Shown here in pieces: positions 15,570 to 24,702 of a DNA stretch of 52,015 nucleotides. The notes beneath the pieces are model-generated. The model saw only the letters and a list, made by a program, of their open reading frames with translations. It was not told where the DNA came from and searched no databases. A program made the position numbers and the translations under genes. The DNA lies in NCBI GenBank assembly GCA_945890755.1, contig CAMDDA010000003.1:1-52015 (forward strand), in the 5' to 3' direction. This stretch comes from Candidatus Kuenenia stuttgartensis (GTDB taxonomy: Bacteria > Planctomycetota > Planctomycetia > Pirellulales > UBA1268). How positions within the stretch are numbered: the stretch's first letter is position 1; each line of letters begins with the position of its first letter.

Positions 15570-16399
15570 GCCGCATGCAGACCGATCAGTTTCAGCTTCA
15601 TGCCGAGATCGAGAATCGCCACTGGTGGTTCTGCGGCCGCCGGCGGATCGTGCGACAGCTGCTGGCGGAGATCGCCCCTCCGCAGACCGGCCGGCGGGTC
15701 GTGGACGTGGGCTGCGGCACCGGGGCCAACATCGCCTCGCTCGCCGACGCCTACGCCTGCCACGGGATCGACCCGTCGGCCGAGGGCATCGCGCTTGCCC
15801 GCCGGCGGTTTCCGGCCGTGCAGTTCACCTGCGGGCTGGCTCCCGACGCCTTCGGCCCCGAGGAACGTGACGCCGACGTGATGCTCGCGATGGACGTGAT
15901 GGAGCACGTTCCCGATGACTTTACGTTTGCGAGCAGCCTGCTCGGGGCGCTGAAGCCCGGGGGCCATCTGCTCGTGACGGTGCCGGCCGACGAGTCGCTC
16001 TGGAGCCCGCACGACGAAAACTTCGGTCACTACCGCCGCTACACGAGGCAGCGGCTGGAACGGGTGTGGCGGGACCTGCCCGTCACGCCGCTGCTCGTCT
16101 CCCACTACATGGCCAGGCTCCTGCCGGCGGTGCGGACGATCCGGAGACTCAACCGGCTGCGGGGCCGGTCGGCCGGCGCGGCGGGGACCGATTTCACGAT
16201 GCCGCCGGCATGGGTCAATGCCGTGCTTGAGCGGACATTTGCCGGCGAAGCTGCCCGCTTGGTGGCCACGATGCGCGAACCTGCCCGGGCCTACCGCAGC
16301 GGCGTGAGCCTGATCGCGATCCTCCGGCGGGAGCCGGGCGACGTGATGCCCCGGTCACGGCCGGCCGACGTCGCCGCCGACCGGCACCAGCCCCGGTAG
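15566..16399 (+). CDS. class I SAM-dependent methyltransferase
   Basis: About 277 residues; GTG at 15566 overlaps the upstream TGA (GTGA) and ATG at 15575 is the alternative. The SAM-binding loop VVDVGCGTGANIASL is near residue 50, followed by CHGIDPSAEGIALARRRFP and MLAMDVMEHVPDD, the usual motif I/II/IV series; HWWFCGRRRI near the N-terminus is typical of methyltransferases found in glycan clusters. No membrane helix is seen. As the third gene of the coupled set after a TMTC-like enzyme it may methylate a sugar or lipid-linked intermediate; this is inference. Its last 45 bases overlap the 3' end of the converging gene at 16355. Confidence 0.85.
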   Translation: MSRMQTDQFQLHAEIENRHWWFCGRRRIVRQLLAEIAPPQTGRRVVDVGCGTGANIASLADAYACHGIDPSAEGIALARRRFPAVQFTCGLAPDAFGPEERDADVMLAMDVMEHVPDDFTFASSLLGALKPGGHLLVTVPADESLWSPHDENFGHYRRYTRQRLERVWRDLPVTPLLVSHYMARLLPAVRTIRRLNRLRGRSAGAAGTDFTMPPAWVNAVLERTFAGEAARLVATMREPARAYRSGVSLIAILRREPGDVMPRSRPADVAADRHQPR

Positions 16400-18043
16400 C
16401 CGGGACCGCTTCAAGACCACGACCGCGTCGTTCGCATGGAGCGGCGTCCAGGCGTCGGCACCACCGGGGAGTGTTTTGGAGAAGTCGAGGGGCACGATCA
16501 TCACATCGACCCGTTCGAGTCGTGGCGCGGGATCGCCCTTTTGGTACCAGGCACGGGTTTCCGCGACGATGTCGTCGTATGCGGGTGTGAGGTAGGGATG
16601 GCCGTGCAGCGGCGTCAGCCCCGTGTAGGTGGCGGAGAGGTAGTTGTAGTCCTCCCACGAGTCATCATTCGGGCTGATCACAAGCAGGATTCCCGTAATA
16701 CGGGCACGCTCCAAAAAGCCGAAGGCATCGGCGAGCGCCGGCGACATGTGGCAGTCCCGCGGCCGATCCGCGGGCTGATTCCACATGCCGACGAGGAAGG
16801 TCGTGTTGTCGAGCACGGCCAGGCCAGCCAAAGCCGCCGCGAGAGCAATGCGGCCAGCATGCCGCGCGAGCCCGCCGCCCGGATGAACTGGAGAGGAGAA
16901 CGCCCAGCCGAGCCCCCGCTGCACGAGCGGCAGGCCGAGCAGGCACAGCGGCAGCCAGGTGTAGCCCCGCGTGAAATGAAGCGGCTGCCGCGCCGGCAGG
17001 AAGAGCTCGTGCTTGGCCAGGCAAAATGAGACCGCCGCGGCGAAGAGGAAGAACGTCATCTCGGGCCGCCAGTCATGGCGATCCCGCCAGCAGCGGGCGG
17101 CCGCGAGGGTGAAGACGGGCACACCTGCGGCCAGCAGGCTCACCAGGCTGAGATTCCACTCGAGCGACCAGCGGCCGTGGATGTCTTGATGCTGGGGAAA
17201 TCGGGGCAGGTAGCCGAAGTAGTAGCCGCAGAAGGCGATGAACACGGCAAGGTGTGCGACCGCGGGCCATTCGATTCGTCGGCGGGTGACCGCACGCCAG
17301 GCGAGCCACGCCCCGAGGACGAGCAGATGCTGGATGCCGGAAAACGGGTGTGTGGCCGCGAGGGCCGCGATGCAGCCGACCGCCACCCCCGGTTGGCCGC
17401 GAACGACGGCCAGCCATGCCCCCACCACGAGCGCATGGTAGGTCGCCTCGGTCGGCAGGATCAGGTTGCGGCCCCAGTTCAGAAACCACATGCCGTCGAA
17501 CGGATCGTGTTGAAGCAGAAAAGAACCGATCGGTCGCCCGAGTGCGAGATTTGTCGCCACGGCCGTGACGACGAGCAGGCCGCCCCCCCACATCGTGACG
17601 AGATAGCAGGGCACGAGATAGCGAGATGACGGCAGGACTGCCTCGACCAGGCGAAACGTGAGATAGGCGCAGGCGAGGCCGCCCATCGCCCCGAGCAGGC
17701 AGAGCGTGAACCCGGGATCGAGTCCGACGAGCTTCGTGCCTGCCCCGAGCAGCCACGGGAGCCAGTGCCAGTAGATCACCGGGGCCGCCGGATCGGGGTC
17801 GTAGGGATTGCAGTAGGCCAGTCCGTTGCCCCGCTCAAAGATCTCCCGGCCATTCGCACAGTAATACGCACAGTCGAGGATGATGAAGCCCGTCGGCCGA
17901 TTGGGGCCGAGCATCACGTGGGCCAGATACACCGACCAGAACGGCAACACGGCCACGAACGCCCACCGGGCAACGAACGTGGGCAGTTGATGAGATGCCG
18001 ACGCAGCTCGCGGCTCCGTATCTGCAAGTGTTTCTCTAGTCAC
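16355..18043 (-). CDS. polytopic GT-C-like membrane protein, paralog of 19595-21229
   Basis: 562 residues when started at the GTG at 18043, which overlaps the stop of the upstream gene by 8 bases; the longer frame to 18217 would run 182 bases into that gene. About eleven hydrophobic helices. The first loop has DCAYYCANGREIFERGNG followed by NPYDPDPAAPVIYWHWLPW, and later segments THPFSGIQHLLVLG and HELFLPARQPLHFTRGY are shared almost word for word with the protein at 19595-21229. An acidic residue in the first loop is where GT-C enzymes keep the catalytic base. The C-terminal 120 residues form a soluble extracytoplasmic domain. It is the last gene of the nine-gene block. No named family is recognised, so the transferase role is inference from layout and context. 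Confidence 0.7.
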   Translation of the reverse strand: MTRETLADTEPRAASASHQLPTFVARWAFVAVLPFWSVYLAHVMLGPNRPTGFIILDCAYYCANGREIFERGNGLAYCNPYDPDPAAPVIYWHWLPWLLGAGTKLVGLDPGFTLCLLGAMGGLACAYLTFRLVEAVLPSSRYLVPCYLVTMWGGGLLVVTAVATNLALGRPIGSFLLQHDPFDGMWFLNWGRNLILPTEATYHALVVGAWLAVVRGQPGVAVGCIAALAATHPFSGIQHLLVLGAWLAWRAVTRRRIEWPAVAHLAVFIAFCGYYFGYLPRFPQHQDIHGRWSLEWNLSLVSLLAAGVPVFTLAAARCWRDRHDWRPEMTFFLFAAAVSFCLAKHELFLPARQPLHFTRGYTWLPLCLLGLPLVQRGLGWAFSSPVHPGGGLARHAGRIALAAALAGLAVLDNTTFLVGMWNQPADRPRDCHMSPALADAFGFLERARITGILLVISPNDDSWEDYNYLSATYTGLTPLHGHPYLTPAYDDIVAETRAWYQKGDPAPRLERVDVMIVPLDFSKTLPGGADAWTPLHANDAVVVLKRSRLPGLVPVGGDVGRP

Positions 18044-19598
18044 AATCCGCTTCCGGTATGGTGGTGAGTCCCGGACTCGCCGTCGCGGATCGTGCAGGTA
18101 CCCGTTCAGGAATCCAGCAAAATACATCACAGTGGAGACCGGCCGGCCGGTATCTCCGGCGCAAGGCGTCACCGAGCTGCCCAACTGGGGAACTGCTGGA
18201 AAGAAACCGATCAGCAATTCCCGGATAAATCACGATGAGGTCGTAGTAAGCACGATCGACCGAAGCGACGAGCGGGCGGATGTCGAGAGACGAGGACTCG
18301 TAAAGCAGTAGCTGTCCGAAAGGATCGGAGAGGCTGACCTCCCCGGGCAGCTCAGCCGTTAGGCTCGCCCAGGCCAGATTAAGGACCGCAGGATTATCGC
18401 CGGCTAGTTGGTCTATTGCCGCGCTTCGACGTACGACCAGGTCGCCCCCCTCCTTGTTAACGGGAAGGTGACAAAGATTGTATGCGGACGGGTTCGCTCC
18501 CGCAGTATCCCAGATACCACAACCAACTATGAGCATTAGCGCTACTAAACCCCTGAAGCTGGGCCAGCTGACCGCGGGTAGAGCCCCGTAACGATTCGCA
18601 AGAGTCATTGCCAAGCCCAAGGCCGGCTCAAGAAGGTAATTGGTGCTGGAACCCTCCTTGCCGACAGTGAGCAACGCAACAATGGTCGCGCACAAAGCGT
18701 AGAGAGTGGGTAGACGGTTCTGGCCGGCGAATGCCGCCAGTGACTGAGTGCGGGCAGGTGCAAGCGGAAGGCAGACCAGACCGATGAACACGACAAATAA
18801 TGGCTGGCAAAGTCCCGCCAGCAAGACGCTGATCGCCGTCTCCACGCTGACAGTGTTCACCGAGAAACTGCTGACGGCTACCCACATCCCACCGCCATAC
18901 GCTGCCGTTGTAGCCAGGCTGATGCCTGCGGCGGTCGCAAGTACTGCGGCCAAGTATTCAACTGTACGACGACGATCCAACATGCAGAGAAACAGAAATC
19001 CAGCGAGGCTAGCTGATATGTAGGATTGCTTCGCGGCCATCGCCATGATGGCCAGGAAACCAGCTGCGACAACTCCTGTAGGTTGTGGGCGGCGCTGCAA
19101 GATCGCAATCGATGCTGCCGAAAAAGCCAGAGCCATGCTGTCGCATTTGACGAACGCCGTATTCGTCGACACGGGCCACAACATAAAGAAACTCGCACAC
19201 GCCAGAACCGACCACGGACTCGTATGGCGACGGACTGCCAGGATGCAGCAACCGGCGGCGAGCATAAAGCACAGTGATACTATTCTGCCGGTGAAGAATA
19301 CATTTCTGCCCAGTGGAAGAAAGGAAACGAGCCACGGGTAGAGGGGCGGATAAAACGTTATAGTGAATGGAATGTTGTTATAGACATCTGCAGCATAGGG
19401 GTTGGTTCCGGTCGCGAAGAGCTGAATGGAGCGTATCTGGGGCCCCTCGTAGCTCAGGTCATAGTTTGCGGCGAGGTGATCTCCGGCGACCGTTACGATC
19501 CGCCAAGCCGCGAGCAATGTCATCAAGACGGTGGCCGTGACCGTAAGTCGTCTATAGGACAAGGCCGAAAAGGGAAATGAATCAGACGGCGTGATCAT
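18036..19598 (-). CDS. polytopic GT-C-like membrane protein of lower GC content, divergent paralog of 21226-22734
   Basis: 520 residues, about ten hydrophobic helices. First loop contains GTNPYAADVYNNIPFTITFYPPLYPWL; VKCDSMALAFSAASIAIL and AAKQSYISASLAG correspond in place and wording to QADNYALACGLL and CKQTSLGVPLG of the protein at 21226-22734, so the two are distant paralogs. The DNA is visibly less GC-rich than the flanking genes and uses many A/T-ending codons. The start ATG overlaps the upstream TGA (ATGA) and the stop overlaps the next GTG, so it is fully integrated in the operon. Lower GC suggests later acquisition or different ancestry from the surrounding genes. Function: probable lipid-linked sugar transferase, acceptor unknown. 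Confidence 0.68.
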   Translation of the reverse strand: MITPSDSFPFSALSYRRLTVTATVLMTLLAAWRIVTVAGDHLAANYDLSYEGPQIRSIQLFATGTNPYAADVYNNIPFTITFYPPLYPWLVSFLPLGRNVFFTGRIVSLCFMLAAGCCILAVRRHTSPWSVLACASFFMLWPVSTNTAFVKCDSMALAFSAASIAILQRRPQPTGVVAAGFLAIMAMAAKQSYISASLAGFLFLCMLDRRRTVEYLAAVLATAAGISLATTAAYGGGMWVAVSSFSVNTVSVETAISVLLAGLCQPLFVVFIGLVCLPLAPARTQSLAAFAGQNRLPTLYALCATIVALLTVGKEGSSTNYLLEPALGLAMTLANRYGALPAVSWPSFRGLVALMLIVGCGIWDTAGANPSAYNLCHLPVNKEGGDLVVRRSAAIDQLAGDNPAVLNLAWASLTAELPGEVSLSDPFGQLLLYESSSLDIRPLVASVDRAYYDLIVIYPGIADRFLSSSSPVGQLGDALRRRYRPAGLHCDVFCWIPERVPARSATASPGLTTIPEADCD

Positions 19599-21229
19599 CG
19601 TGGCCCCCGGAGGGCCGCTGGTCTCCGCAGGGCGGCCAGGCGGTCGTTTTCGCAGATGATCTCCCAGCCGCTGAAGTCGATCGGGTAGTCGCGGCGCTTC
19701 GAGAGGATCACGACGTCGATCACCTCAAGCGACGGGTCTTCGAGGCCAGTCTTGATCCAGCGCGACGTCGTCTTGATCCGCGATTCGCGATCGGGGCAGA
19801 GAAAGATGTGGCCGACGTAGGGGTCGAGCCGGGTGTAGGTGCCGAGCAGATAATTGTCGTCGAGCGCCTCGCCGCTCAGGACCAGGCCGACACCCCGCTC
19901 GTCGCGGTTGTCGAGTCGCCGGAACAGATCGAAGACGGCCGTGGTGGTGCGAAGTTCATCGGCGTTGCGGAGATTCATCCGGACAAGCCAGGTGGCGTTG
20001 TCCACGAGCCAGAGCATCGCGCAGGCTGTGAGGATCGCCACTGCCGCTGGCCGCGGCAGGCCGTCCACGATGCGGGCAGCGAGCCGCTGGACGAGCGGCA
20101 GCCCGAGCAGCAGCAGCGGCATCCAGACATAGCCGCGGGTGAAGTGCAGCGGCTGCTTGGGCGGCAAGAAAAGCTCGTGCTTGATCAGAAACAGCGACAC
20201 CACCGCGGCGACCAGAAAAAACGTCATCTCCGGCCGCCACCGGCGGCGGTCGAGCCAGCAGCGGGCCGCGGCGAACGAGGCCACCGGCAGATAGGCCGTG
20301 AGAAAAGAGCCCCAGGGCACGATCCACTCGAGCGACCAGATCGAGTGAATTGCGCGGTGCGATTCGAATTGCGGCAGGAACGCAAAGTAGTAGCCACAAA
20401 ACGCCGCAGTCGCTGTGGCCGTCGCAAGCCACGGCCCGAAAAAGCGGCGATCGAACGCCAGCCGCACCGTGAGCCAGAGGCCGAGGATCGCCAGATGCTG
20501 CGCGCCCGAGAAGGGATGCGTAGCGGCAAGCGCCGCGATCAAGCCGACCGCCTGCCATGGCCGGCCCTGCACCGCCCCGAGCCAGGCCCAGACGACGAGC
20601 ACGTGGTAGGTCGCTTCGGTCGTGAAGAGCGAGTTCCGGCCCCACGAGAGGAACCACCAGCCCTCGAACGGATCGTAGCGAAACAACTGATACCAGAGCG
20701 GATATTCGAGGAACCAATTCGAGACGAAGGCCGTGAGCACGAACAGTCCGCCTCCCCACATGGCAAGCAGAAAGAGCCCGGGCAGGAACCGGGGCTCGGG
20801 AAGGATCGCCTCCACCAGTCGGAACGTGCCGAAGGCGAATGCCATGCCGGCCACCACGCCGATGGCGAGAAACCAGCCCCCCGGATCGATCCCGAGCACG
20901 GACACGCCGAGGCCAAACAGCCACGGCAGCCAGTGATAGTAGATCACCGGCGCAGCGGGGGAGGTGTCGTAGGGATTCGAGTAGCCGAGGCCGTTGCCCC
21001 GCTCGAAGATCTCTCGGCCATTGGCAACGTAGTAGGCGAGGTCATAGCAAATGAACCCGGTGCCGAGATGCTGCCCGCGGACGAACTGCGCCACGAAGAG
21101 CGACCAGAACGGCAGGAGCGAGACGAACGACCAAAGCAGAACTCGCAGCCACGGAGTCGGCGACGGACGGGAGCCTGACTCGGGCCATTCGGCCGCGGGA
21201 GCTGCGACGATGCTGGGCCATGGTGTCAC
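19595..21229 (-). CDS. polytopic GT-C-like membrane protein, paralog of 16355-18043
   Basis: 544 residues, about eleven hydrophobic helices. Starts with GTG overlapping the upstream stop (GTGA). Key loop: YDLAYYVANGREIFERGNG then NPYDTSPAAPVIYYHWLPW; later WWFLSWGRNSLFTTEATYH, THPFSGAQHLAILG and HELFLPPKQPLHFTRGY. All are shared with the gene at 16355-18043, in the same order and spacing. The soluble C-terminal part contains LSGEALDDNYLLGTYTRLDPY, matching a similar segment in the paralog. The conserved acidic and glycine-rich first loop and the polytopic plan fit GT-C enzymes. With the gene before it, it forms a two-gene module that is repeated immediately downstream. Confidence 0.7.
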   Translation of the reverse strand: MTPWPSIVAAPAAEWPESGSRPSPTPWLRVLLWSFVSLLPFWSLFVAQFVRGQHLGTGFICYDLAYYVANGREIFERGNGLGYSNPYDTSPAAPVIYYHWLPWLFGLGVSVLGIDPGGWFLAIGVVAGMAFAFGTFRLVEAILPEPRFLPGLFLLAMWGGGLFVLTAFVSNWFLEYPLWYQLFRYDPFEGWWFLSWGRNSLFTTEATYHVLVVWAWLGAVQGRPWQAVGLIAALAATHPFSGAQHLAILGLWLTVRLAFDRRFFGPWLATATATAAFCGYYFAFLPQFESHRAIHSIWSLEWIVPWGSFLTAYLPVASFAAARCWLDRRRWRPEMTFFLVAAVVSLFLIKHELFLPPKQPLHFTRGYVWMPLLLLGLPLVQRLAARIVDGLPRPAAVAILTACAMLWLVDNATWLVRMNLRNADELRTTTAVFDLFRRLDNRDERGVGLVLSGEALDDNYLLGTYTRLDPYVGHIFLCPDRESRIKTTSRWIKTGLEDPSLEVIDVVILSKRRDYPIDFSGWEIICENDRLAALRRPAALRGPR

Positions 21230-22734
21230 GGGGCGATTTCCTCCGTGACGATCGCCGGCCCCCCCGGCACTCGGGAGAGCGTCCAGTTGCCGAGATCGAT
21301 CGCTTCGAGCGGCGCGGGCAGGAGTTTCTCCGCGATGCCCCAGGTGCTGCCCTGATTGGAGACGGCGATCGCGTTGAATCGCGGGGGCAGATGCTCGCGA
21401 CTCGCTACGTGTGACACCGGCCTGCCGACGAGGCTACGGACATACAGCCCGTCTTCCACCTGGTAGAGCCGGCCCTCGGAAAACACCGTGACGAGCGGAT
21501 TCCATGGAAACCAGATCTGGCCGGGAAACTGTCGAGAGATGTCGCGGGCGTCATCGTAGGCAACGATCAGCGGCTGCCAGATTCCCACCGGCCGTGTGAC
21601 GATGCGGCCGGCGAGAACCCCGATCGCGGCGATGGCCAGAGCAACCCGGATTGCCCGGCCACGGGGCAAACGGGAGAACGTGGCGGTCACGACGACCGCA
21701 GCCGGCGGCAGCCAGAGGGGAAAGCCCTGGAGGTTATTGAGCGTGCCGCCAATCTTGAAGGCCGAGGCGACGCCCGGCAGCCACGCCGCAGCCCACACCA
21801 GCGTCGGCAGCAAGAGATCGCCTGCGGCCTGCCGCCGCATGAGCCAGAGCCAGACCGCGACGGGAACCGCGAGATGCACCGCGAAGTGGGGCGCGAGGTC
21901 CATGAACCGCTCGAGGATATCGTTGGCCCACGGCAGGCCTGCTGGCGTGAGGATCGCCGTGAACCACGTGCCGCGGAGGTCGGTGGCGGCGAGGAGCACC
22001 GCGAGCCAGCCGCAGCCTGTGAGGGCAAGCCTGCCCACATGCTGAAGCGACGGGAGCGTGCCGGCGGTGGCCGCGAGCCAGGCCACCTGCCCCAACGGCA
22101 CGCCGAGCGACGTCTGCTTGCACATGAGCCCCGCGGTGGCCAGAGCCGCCGCCCCCCACGCCGCGGCCTCGCCGCGGCCGCGGGCGAGCACGAGGCTTGA
22201 TAACAGGCCGCATGCCAAGGCGTAGTTGTCGGCCTGCAGAAACTGCCAGTTGGCCCATGGCCAGATCGCGATCGTGACGGCGGCGGCCAGCAGCCGGCCG
22301 CCGAACGAGATCGGGCCCGAGCGAGGCGTAGGCCAGGCGAGGCAGACGGCAAAAATCGCGGCGACTTGGAATGCCATGTTCATGCCGCCCGCCAAGAACA
22401 GAGCCTCCCCAGGCCCCGGCATCCAGGTGGCCGGCCAGTTGAGCCAGACCGGAAGCGGGCCATACATCCACGTGCTCGCCGCCCCGTCGGCGCCGGGATA
22501 GAGCGGGAGCCCGAGTTTTAGGGCAAACGTGGGCGCGAGGCGGATGTCGTTCCAACTCCGCAGGGGGAAGATGCACCACGAGAGCCAGAGCCACGTGAGC
22601 GCCGCCGCGAGCGCGGCTGCAATCAGGGCACGTTCGAGCCATGAGAGGCCTGCTGGCGTCGTCGGCCGCGACGTCGGCTCAGCAGGCGCAGCGTCGGAAA
22701 GGGTGACCGAAATAGCGTCGTTCATGCCGCTCAT
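21226..22734 (-). CDS. polytopic GT-C-like membrane protein, divergent paralog of 18036-19598
   Basis: 502 residues. A 30-residue polar N-terminus precedes about ten hydrophobic helices. The first loop reads SWNDIRLAPTF and LGLPLYPGADGAASTWMYGPLPVWL, a layout (acidic residue, G-x-PLYP, YGPL) familiar from bacterial GT-C/GT39-like sugar transferases. QADNYALACGLLSSLVLARG and LMCKQTSLGVPLG are shared with 18036-19598. The C-terminal 130 residues are soluble and extracytoplasmic. It starts 6 bases after the TMTC-like gene at 22741 and is coupled to the next gene by GTGA. Class assignment is moderate; donor and acceptor unknown. Confidence 0.68.
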   Translation of the reverse strand: MSGMNDAISVTLSDAAPAEPTSRPTTPAGLSWLERALIAAALAAALTWLWLSWCIFPLRSWNDIRLAPTFALKLGLPLYPGADGAASTWMYGPLPVWLNWPATWMPGPGEALFLAGGMNMAFQVAAIFAVCLAWPTPRSGPISFGGRLLAAAVTIAIWPWANWQFLQADNYALACGLLSSLVLARGRGEAAAWGAAALATAGLMCKQTSLGVPLGQVAWLAATAGTLPSLQHVGRLALTGCGWLAVLLAATDLRGTWFTAILTPAGLPWANDILERFMDLAPHFAVHLAVPVAVWLWLMRRQAAGDLLLPTLVWAAAWLPGVASAFKIGGTLNNLQGFPLWLPPAAVVVTATFSRLPRGRAIRVALAIAAIGVLAGRIVTRPVGIWQPLIVAYDDARDISRQFPGQIWFPWNPLVTVFSEGRLYQVEDGLYVRSLVGRPVSHVASREHLPPRFNAIAVSNQGSTWGIAEKLLPAPLEAIDLGNWTLSRVPGGPAIVTEEIAP

Positions 22735-22740
22735 TCTGCC

Positions 22741-24702
22741 TCACCGGCTCCCGGCACCAAGCCGTTCAAGATTCGCGGCCGCCTGCGGATGCCCGGGGGC
22801 AAGCTCGAGGCAGCGACGGTAGGCGTTCATGGCGTCAGCATGACGGCCGAGTATGAGAAATGCGTTGCCAAGATTGTTGTGGGCGTCGGGATTGTTCGGA
22901 TCGAGGGCGATGGCGCGGCCGAGGATTTCGAGCGCCGCCGCGGGGTCGAACCGGGCGACCACCGAGCCGAGGTTGAAGACCACATAGGGGTCGTCGGGCG
23001 CCGCGGCGGCGATCTGCGACCAGAGCACGGCCGCGGCCTCCGGGTCGGTCCGCATGACCGCCCGCGCCAGATGCTCCTTGGCGGCGAGCGAGTCAGGGAG
23101 CCGCTCGACGGCCGTGCGGAGCAGGGGCTCGCCCCGCGGGTCTCCAAGCCGATCGAGGGCGAGGCCGAGGTACATGCCCAGCCGGTCGATGACGGGATCG
23201 CGAAACCCCGCTTGCCCGTCACGCGCAGTGTCCAGGCCGGCCCGGCAGGCGTCTGCCGCCCGCGCGGGCTCATCGGCGTTGAGCAGGGCGGCGGCCAGCG
23301 CCGCATACGGCACGGGATTGACAGGGTTGCGCTCGACGGCGGCCGTGCAGGCGGCAATTGATTCCTGATGGCGATCGAGCTTCGAGAGCTCGGTGCCGTA
23401 GCGGGAGAGCGAGCGGGAACTGCCGCCGCTCTTCACGACGGCGTCGTGCCAGGCGGCGAGCGGTGAGCGGTAGACGGTATTGCGGGCTGCAGTCAACGTG
23501 GCCAGGACGACGGCCGCCGTGGCCGCGACGGGCAGCAACATCTGCGTGTGGCTTGCAACCAACGCCACCGCTGCGGTGATCGGAATCGCCGCGGCCAGAT
23601 ACATCCGATGCTCCACGCAGACGTCCTGCACGGGCAGGAGGCTCGACGTGGGGGCGAGCAGAAGCAGGAACGCCAGGATCGAAAATGCGGCAGCCGGCCG
23701 CCGTGGCAGCGCGACCGCGGCCCAGCCGACGAGGGCCAGCGCGGCGCAAGCAAGTAGCAGCAGCCAGGCGTCGCCGCCCAAGACATCCTGCCGGAGCACG
23801 GCGCCATGATCGATCGAAAGCCCCACCGGAATCACCAGCCGTGACAGATACCAGAGGATCACCACTGGTTGGTTGGCCGCATAGACGAGCGACTGCCAGG
23901 GGGAAAAGCCCGCCTCGGGGTAGCGGTGCCGCTCGATGGCCACGACGGCGAATAGGATCGGCCAGGTGGCGAAGAGGGCGAGGTGCCAGCCGCCGCGTTG
24001 GGCGATGACCTCGCGGAACGACGCGGCCAGAAACGCCCGGTCGAGGAGCAGGATCACGATCGGCACGACCACGACCCACTCCTTGCAGGCCATGCCGAGT
24101 CCGCAGGCCAGGACGGCCGCGGCGACCCAGGGCAGTGGACGCGGGGATGCAGTGGCCTTCAGGAACGCAGCGGCGGTGGCCAGCGCGGAACAGGCCGCGA
24201 GTAGTTCGATCCGCTGGTAGACATAGCTCACGGCCTGCGACTGGAGCGGATGTACGAGCCAGAGGGCAGCCGCGATCGCCGCAAGTGTCGCAGGTGAAAG
24301 GGAGCCGATACGGTCAGGCCGGCGGCGGGCCAGGAGCATGCTCACGACGTGATATAGCAGCCAGCCGTTGAGGAGGTGAATTGCCACGTTGACCAGGTGA
24401 AACGGCAGCGGATCGAGCGGCGCCGTGCCGACGACCGCCGCGAGCGCTCGGCCGAATGCATGGTTGGCGGCGAACGAGAGATAGGGAATCGGCCGATGCG
24501 GCAGCTCACCCCCCTCGAACATCGGCCGCCAGAGCGGCAGGAGCGTGCGGATCGCGGGGTTGTCTACGATCTCGGAGAGGTCGTCGAAGAGGAACGGGCC
24601 ACGCATGCTCGGGGCGTAGGCGGCGACCGCCGCCACGGCGGCGACCGCGAGAATCATCCGCGGGTGGCGGGTCAGCCACACCTGCACGTCGCTCGCGGTC
24701 AT
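22741..24702 (-). CDS. TMTC-like polytopic glycosyltransferase (GT-C) with C-terminal TPRs
   Basis: 653 residues. First loop FLFDDLSEIVDNPAIRTLLP with PMFEGGELPHRPIPY; then HPLQSQAVSYVYQRIELL and SSLLPVQDVCVEHRMYLAAA, the TMTC motif set. From about residue 420 the protein is soluble with several TPRs, ending in two clear units (NLGSVVARFDPAAALEILGR and NLGNAFLILGRHADAMNAYR). Closest in this window to the shorter 14127-15569 protein. Start ATG overlaps the upstream TGA (ATGA). TMTC family enzymes transfer mannose to protein serine/threonine in eukaryotes; for bacterial relatives the substrate is not established. Confidence 0.82.
   Translation of the reverse strand: MTASDVQVWLTRHPRMILAVAAVAAVAAYAPSMRGPFLFDDLSEIVDNPAIRTLLPLWRPMFEGGELPHRPIPYLSFAANHAFGRALAAVVGTAPLDPLPFHLVNVAIHLLNGWLLYHVVSMLLARRRPDRIGSLSPATLAAIAAALWLVHPLQSQAVSYVYQRIELLAACSALATAAAFLKATASPRPLPWVAAAVLACGLGMACKEWVVVVPIVILLLDRAFLAASFREVIAQRGGWHLALFATWPILFAVVAIERHRYPEAGFSPWQSLVYAANQPVVILWYLSRLVIPVGLSIDHGAVLRQDVLGGDAWLLLLACAALALVGWAAVALPRRPAAAFSILAFLLLLAPTSSLLPVQDVCVEHRMYLAAAIPITAAVALVASHTQMLLPVAATAAVVLATLTAARNTVYRSPLAAWHDAVVKSGGSSRSLSRYGTELSKLDRHQESIAACTAAVERNPVNPVPYAALAAALLNADEPARAADACRAGLDTARDGQAGFRDPVIDRLGMYLGLALDRLGDPRGEPLLRTAVERLPDSLAAKEHLARAVMRTDPEAAAVLWSQIAAAAPDDPYVVFNLGSVVARFDPAAALEILGRAIALDPNNPDAHNNLGNAFLILGRHADAMNAYRRCLELAPGHPQAAANLERLGAGSR

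Noticed and set aside
18044..18217. N-terminal extension of the gene ending at 16355
   Set aside because: It would overlap the upstream gene by 182 bases and lacks similarity to the paralog; the GTG at 18043 gives the normal coupled start.
18036..19598. Lower-GC segment as an insertion sequence or prophage piece
   Set aside because: It is exactly one gene with coupled borders and membrane-transferase character; no inverted repeats, target duplication or transposase seen.
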